Source: Candidatus Dadabacteria bacterium (GTDB lineage: Bacteria > Desulfobacterota_D > UBA1144 > Nemesobacterales > JADFKM01). Taken from it: 8,048 nt of DNA. The notes below the pieces were generated by a model. The model saw only the letters and a list, made by a program, of their open reading frames with translations, did not search any database and had not been told where the DNA came from. Numbering within the stretch: the first letter of the stretch is position 1; every line of letters starts with the position of its first letter. The position numbers were made by a program, and so were the translations under genes. Location: positions 1 through 8,048 of the forward strand of contig JADFKM010000072.1 of the NCBI GenBank assembly GCA_022564935.1, written 5' to 3'. Below are positions 5,392 to 8,048 of this stretch, in pieces.

Positions 5392-5751
5392 AACGACGGT
5401 GACGGAGCCACAGACTGCGCCGACCCGAGCTGTGAGCTCACAGCGGCGTGTGAAGGTGGCGGCGGAGGGTGCTCGGTCGCTAGTGCTTCTGTAAACAAAG
5501 GCACCTCTGCCTCGAACATGCTCATTATGCTTTTGCCCATGCTTGTTATAGGAATTCGGAAGAGGGCATTGAGAGCAATATCCTTATATCACCACAAACA
5601 TAAGTTCCTCGATCTGAAGGACAGCTATGCCACCTATGACACCCTGAGCGATGGGAATAAGATGTGGAGGGGAAAAAGCAATCTCTTCCTTCTCCCCAGG
5701 CTTACATGCGCGGTGCAGCCCGAAAGGGTCGAGAATGGATGTATGCTGTAA
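5386..5751 (+). pseudogene. C-terminal fragment with DNDGDG repeat and CTERM-type sorting signal
   Basis: Directly after the deoxyribosyltransferase remnant the frame reads FDNDGDGATDCADPSCEL, a unit typical of repetitive secreted bacterial proteins and possibly calcium-binding. A Gly-rich stretch with one Cys (GGGGGCSVASA), a hydrophobic span MLIMLLPMLVIGI and a basic RKRALR end follow. Cys or Gly motif, one membrane helix and a basic tail is the layout of CTERM surface-sorting signals, which end a protein. Residues after RKRALR (from about 5580 to stop TAA 5749-5751) are unlike any domain I know and are probably run-on. The rest of the surface protein is missing. The pieces are fused through a shared Asp-Gly; no ribosome binding site or natural start exists for this frame. 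Confidence 0.6.
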
Positions 5752-5816
5752 TCATAACCCTGTGGCCCTGAGCTTCTTGGAGTGAAAGGGAATGTGTAGA
5801 CCCGCGCCGGCACCCG
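5583..5816. other. Stretch with no recognisable gene
   Basis: The plus frame stays open to 5751 but its translation after the basic tail has no motif I recognise, and minus-strand frames here are no better. Two families end or are truncated on either side, so this may hold debris of another gene. No promoter or terminator stands out. Confidence 0.35.
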
Positions 5817-6014
5817 TTATAAGGATTTCCTCATACGGTTCCTGAAATTCTCGTATTTTGTTTTGATGACGTAAAGCCGGCCGTGTTTAAGGACTACTAT
5901 GGTTTTTTCCGCGCTGTTGGGGTCGTTTTCGAACGACCCGACGTACGACAATCTAAAAGACACCTTGCCTCCATCGTCCTTTTCAAACGATACGAACTTA
6001 TCCATCTCGGGCAT
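5817..6014 (-). CDS. Small protein of unknown function, 65 residues
   Basis: ATG at 6014 is preceded by a strong GGAGG five bases upstream, and the frame runs to TAA 5817-5819. The sequence starts MPEMDKFVSFEKDDGGKVSF and ends in a basic stretch, FRNRMRKSL. It alternates charged and hydrophobic residues in a pattern suggesting a small beta-rich cytoplasmic protein, with no membrane segment and no domain I recognise. Codon use matches the mid-GC part of the window rather than the AT-rich permease upstream. Its start overlaps the reconstructed end of that permease by 17 bases, so it may be translationally coupled to it, or the permease may simply have been joined here. Confidence 0.6.
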   Translation of the reverse strand: MPEMDKFVSFEKDDGGKVSFRLSYVGSFENDPNSAEKTIVVLKHGRLYVIKTKYENFRNRMRKSL

Positions 6015-7060
6015 GTCTACCTCCGCGCATTTGGTTTGCCATGATCAGCAGCACCGCAAAATAGGAACAAATATCCTGGAATCATGGCTGGTAAGGGCAA
6101 ATCCTTCATATATAAGTATTACCCCTAGAGCCGGTAAGGGGAATATTTGAACTATATTGTCAAAGCCCCTGCTAAAAAATAAACTGATAATGAGGTATAA
6201 AAAACCATAAATGACGACAGAGCCTCCAGTTCTTGCTCCAAAAGTATAGTGACCCATCATATCCCCCGAGCCGTGACAAACGGGGACCCGCCTAAAAACG
6301 GATTTAAGAGATTCATAAAAGAATAAGTAAAAGCTATCCTTTTGACTTTCAATCCCCTATCTGGAAAGAGGTCTTCCGACACCTTTTGTGTTGCCAGTAA
6401 GTAGTTAGATATTGAGAGTGGTAACTGAGGTATTGCGAGAATGACAAAACCTGTAAAAATATCTTGAAGATTTGGAATTTTGACACTCGGAATTGAAAAA
6501 CCAAATACATGAATAAGTACGTTAGGTTCCATATGGAAAAAAAAGCATATAAAACACCGAGCGCAACCACTGGAAGAGCAGGAGGGAGCTTTCTGTTTCC
6601 CATAAGAATAGCTATTAAAACAAAACTAACGGCGGATAGAACGTACCCATTAATACCATCGGCAGGAATGTAGTTATTCAGTGCAAGAAAAACGAGATTT
6701 ATGCCTAATCCAAACTGTATTCCACGAATAACGCTATTGGGGACAACCTTGGAAATCCAGTCGATCAAACCCGTGATTGTGAGAAAAAGCATGGAAAGCC
6801 CTAAAGCTAATCCTGCGCCCAAGATTAATTCACCGCTTAAGTTTAGGGAAATTGCGATGACAGCGACTGCCTTAAGAGGCTGAACAGGCATTGGTATACC
6901 ATAGATAACCCCTGTCAGAATCTGTGCATTATGCCGAACATAAAAAAACGCTTGCTGCATCTAGTCCTGAAGCTAGAATGAGTCCTACTATTAAGGGGAG
7001 ATCCGTCCCAATATCACCAAAAGCACCCGAATGCTCATTCCTTTCAAATCTTAAATTCAT
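5998..7060 (-). pseudogene. MOT1-type sulfate/molybdate permease with five -1 frameshifts
   Basis: Multi-pass inner-membrane permease of the MOT1 group of SulP-like transporters. ATG 7058-7060 opens MNLRFERNEHSGAFGDIGTDLP, the family's SGA-GD-GT signature. Three further signatures follow in three frames: GIPMPVQPLKAVAVIAI; PQLPLSISNYLLATQKVSEDLFP; and, after one added base, VPVCHGSGDMMGHYTFGARTGG. One base appears lost at each of: the A7 run 6942-6948, about 6923-6927, the A8 run 6537-6544, 6288-6290, and about 6064. With these restored the frame gives about 355 residues ending at TAA 5998-6000. Several losses sit in homopolymers, so sequencing error is as likely as decay. The last helix (FAVLLIMANQM) looks short, so the C-terminus may also be cut. 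The AT-rich composition differs from both flanks. Confidence 0.8.
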
Positions 7061-7156
7061 ATTTCCCTATGATAAAGAAACTCAAATCTATGATGAAACT
7101 TATATATTGTAAGATGTAACTGTGGATTTACGATAGAGGAGGATGGGTTATCCCTA
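7061..7156. other. Spacer between moaA remnant and permease
   Basis: 96 AT-rich bases. CTATGAT...GAAACT occurs twice in direct orientation about 22 bases apart (7067-7084 and 7088-7100), just upstream of the permease start on the minus strand. I see no clear promoter; an AGGG a few bases before the permease ATG is a weak ribosome binding site. Confidence 0.3.
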
Positions 7157-7531
7157 TTACCCCCCGATTTGTGACATTGTACGATCCGGACGAACAAAAC
7201 CCCGACGATTTATTAGATGCCCCGCTTCTTTGTTCCACACGGCATCAACAATGATTTGTTTGATATATTCGTCTGCTGCACCTTGACGGAGGAGCTTTTT
7301 GAGGTCTGTCTCTTCCAAGGAAAAGAGACACGTTCGAAGTTTTCCGTCCGACGTTATACGTACACGATTGCAACTGTTGCAAAAGGGTTCACTCACAGAA
7401 CTTATGAATCCAATTTCGCCTTTACCGTCCTCGAACTTAAATCGATCTGCCGGCTGATTCCCTCGCCCTTCGATCTGAACCAGCCTTTTTCCCAAACCTA
7501 TGTTTTCATGGTGGAAACACTTTGCAATGGG
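7157..7531 (-). pseudogene. moaA: MoaA C-terminal fragment (GTP 3',8-cyclase)
   Basis: MoaA is the radical-SAM enzyme of the first step of molybdenum cofactor synthesis. Here only about 124 codons remain, open back to an in-frame TAA at 7532-7534, of a protein near 330 residues. The second iron-sulfur site is intact: FCNSCNRVRITSDGKLRTC gives C-x2-C-x13-C. It is followed by LFSLEETDLKKLLR, WNKEAGHLIN and the conserved C-terminal Gly-Gly (SQIGG) before TAA 7157-7159. The N-terminal radical-SAM half with CxxxCxxC is absent, and no start codon with a ribosome binding site exists; an internal TTG at 7495 is not a credible start. It lies on the same strand as the permease remnant, consistent with a former molybdenum gene cluster. 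In this state it cannot make an active enzyme. Confidence 0.88.
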
Positions 7532-7586
7532 TTATCATACAAACCCACTCACTAAACTTTAACTATATGAACTTTTATAATTCGAA

Positions 7587-7694
7587 TTAATCATTGATAA
7601 ATTGTGCTTTACTCGTTATTGCACACTCAACTGCTCTATTATGAAGCCCTTCATGCTCATGCACCCCAAATAGCTCCCTGAGCTCAGTCTCCGG
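7587..7694 (-). other. Short open frame of uncertain nature
   Basis: A 35-codon frame overlapping the rhodanese stop reads ELRELFGVHEHEGLHNRAVE and on to TAA 7587-7589. It has no start codon but a protein-like residue mix, unlike the AT-rich non-coding bases that follow. It could be a remnant of a lost gene between the rhodanese and moaA. I do not recognise a family. Confidence 0.2.
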
Positions 7695-8048
7695 TCACCG
7701 GGTAGCCCTCCTTCTGCCACCCCATAATACCGCCGAGCATGTTATATGCGCGCTTGAAGCCAAGTTCCCTCATTATCTCCAGCGTCCGGGCGCTCCGCCT
7801 GCCGGAGCGGCAGTGCGTGAGGTAGGTCTTTTTTTTGTCCAGTTTGTTAAGCTTGTCCCGGAAGTCTTTGGAGTAGAAGTCCAGGTTAAGTGCGCCTTTA
7901 ATGTGTCCACTCCGGAACTCCTCCGGTGTTCTGACGTCGAGAATCACGAAATTTCCGCTCCCGGCGTTCTCCGATACTATTGAGTGTGCTTCTTTTGGTG
8001 TGACGTTCCCGGTTGTGGGGCTCAGTTCGTTCGTCCCTGCGGATGCGG
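7684..8048 (-). CDS. Rhodanese-domain protein (5' end outside window)
   Basis: The frame is open from the right edge to TGA 7684-7686, 120 residues visible. It holds one complete rhodanese domain: NVTPKEAHSIV, FVILDVRTPEEFRSGHIKGA, the active-site loop HCRSGRRS with the catalytic Cys codon at 7810-7812, then LGFKRAYNMLGGIMGWQKEGYPV. Such domains carry a persulfide on the Cys and act in sulfur transfer or redox chemistry. About 20 residues rich in Thr, Ser and Gly (ASAGTNELSPTTGN) precede the domain, the kind of linker that follows a signal peptide or lipoprotein Cys, so export is possible but the N-terminus is not visible. A GTG at 7947 is inside the domain and is not the start. The gene appears intact, unlike the remnants to its left. 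Confidence 0.9.
   Translation of the reverse strand, partial: ASAGTNELSPTTGNVTPKEAHSIVSENAGSGNFVILDVRTPEEFRSGHIKGALNLDFYSKDFRDKLNKLDKKKTYLTHCRSGRRSARTLEIMRELGFKRAYNMLGGIMGWQKEGYPVTGD

Noticed and set aside
1-8048. Insertion sequence, integrase or attachment site explaining the joins
   Set aside because: No transposase or integrase motif, terminal inverted repeats or target duplications are visible at 1311-1343, 5380-5391 or around 6030.
1-8048. tRNA or rRNA genes
   Set aside because: No cloverleaf landmarks (GGTTCGAATCC-type T arm with matching acceptor) or conserved rRNA segments were seen on either strand.

Overview
The window reads as a Gram-negative bacterial chromosome segment: it carries an AsmA-family envelope protein, RimK and a CTERM-type sorting tail. 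I cannot name the phylum. It is a mosaic. Bases 1 to about 1310 are GC-rich with GC-ending codons. Bases 1311 to about 6030 are mid-GC and use ATA and AGG codons freely. Bases 6030 to 7660 are AT-rich. The last 370 bases return to mid-GC. Several genes are truncated, frameshifted or fused to unrelated fragments. The segment is therefore either a decayed, rearranged region or contains assembly joins and sequencing errors; the sequence alone cannot decide.

Layout. Minus strand 1-631: N-terminal two thirds of rimK, running off the left edge. 632-962: no gene, but two copies of a 32-base direct repeat. Minus strand 963 to about 1334: C-terminal part of a possible nucleotide-kinase-like protein. 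It is cut at the same point (1311-1343) where a CofE-like F420 gamma-glutamyl ligase fragment starts on the plus strand and runs to 1964. An AsmA-family gene follows (2147 or 2129 to 3640). 3641-4035 is mostly non-coding, with one candidate small ORF.

4036-4735, minus strand: three tandem small cold-shock-domain genes with an exact period of 245 bases. In front of every start codon is the same small hairpin that displays the Shine-Dalgarno sequence in its loop. This is the most interesting part of the window. Upstream of the array (4781-4875) lie two related near-palindromes and a 9-bp inverted repeat that could be control sites.

5165-5390: a decayed nucleoside 2-deoxyribosyltransferase with a lost start codon, an amber stop and a -1 frameshift, fused in frame to the tail of a surface protein with a Cys-hydrophobic-basic C-terminal sorting signal. 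Minus strand 5817-6014: a short unknown gene with a good ribosome binding site. Minus strand 5998-7060: a MOT1-type sulfate/molybdate permease whose full length can be read only by correcting five single-base losses. Minus strand 7157-7531: the C-terminal third of MoaA. The permease and MoaA remnants together suggest a former molybdate uptake and molybdenum cofactor cluster. Minus strand 7684-8048: a rhodanese-domain protein, open at the right edge.
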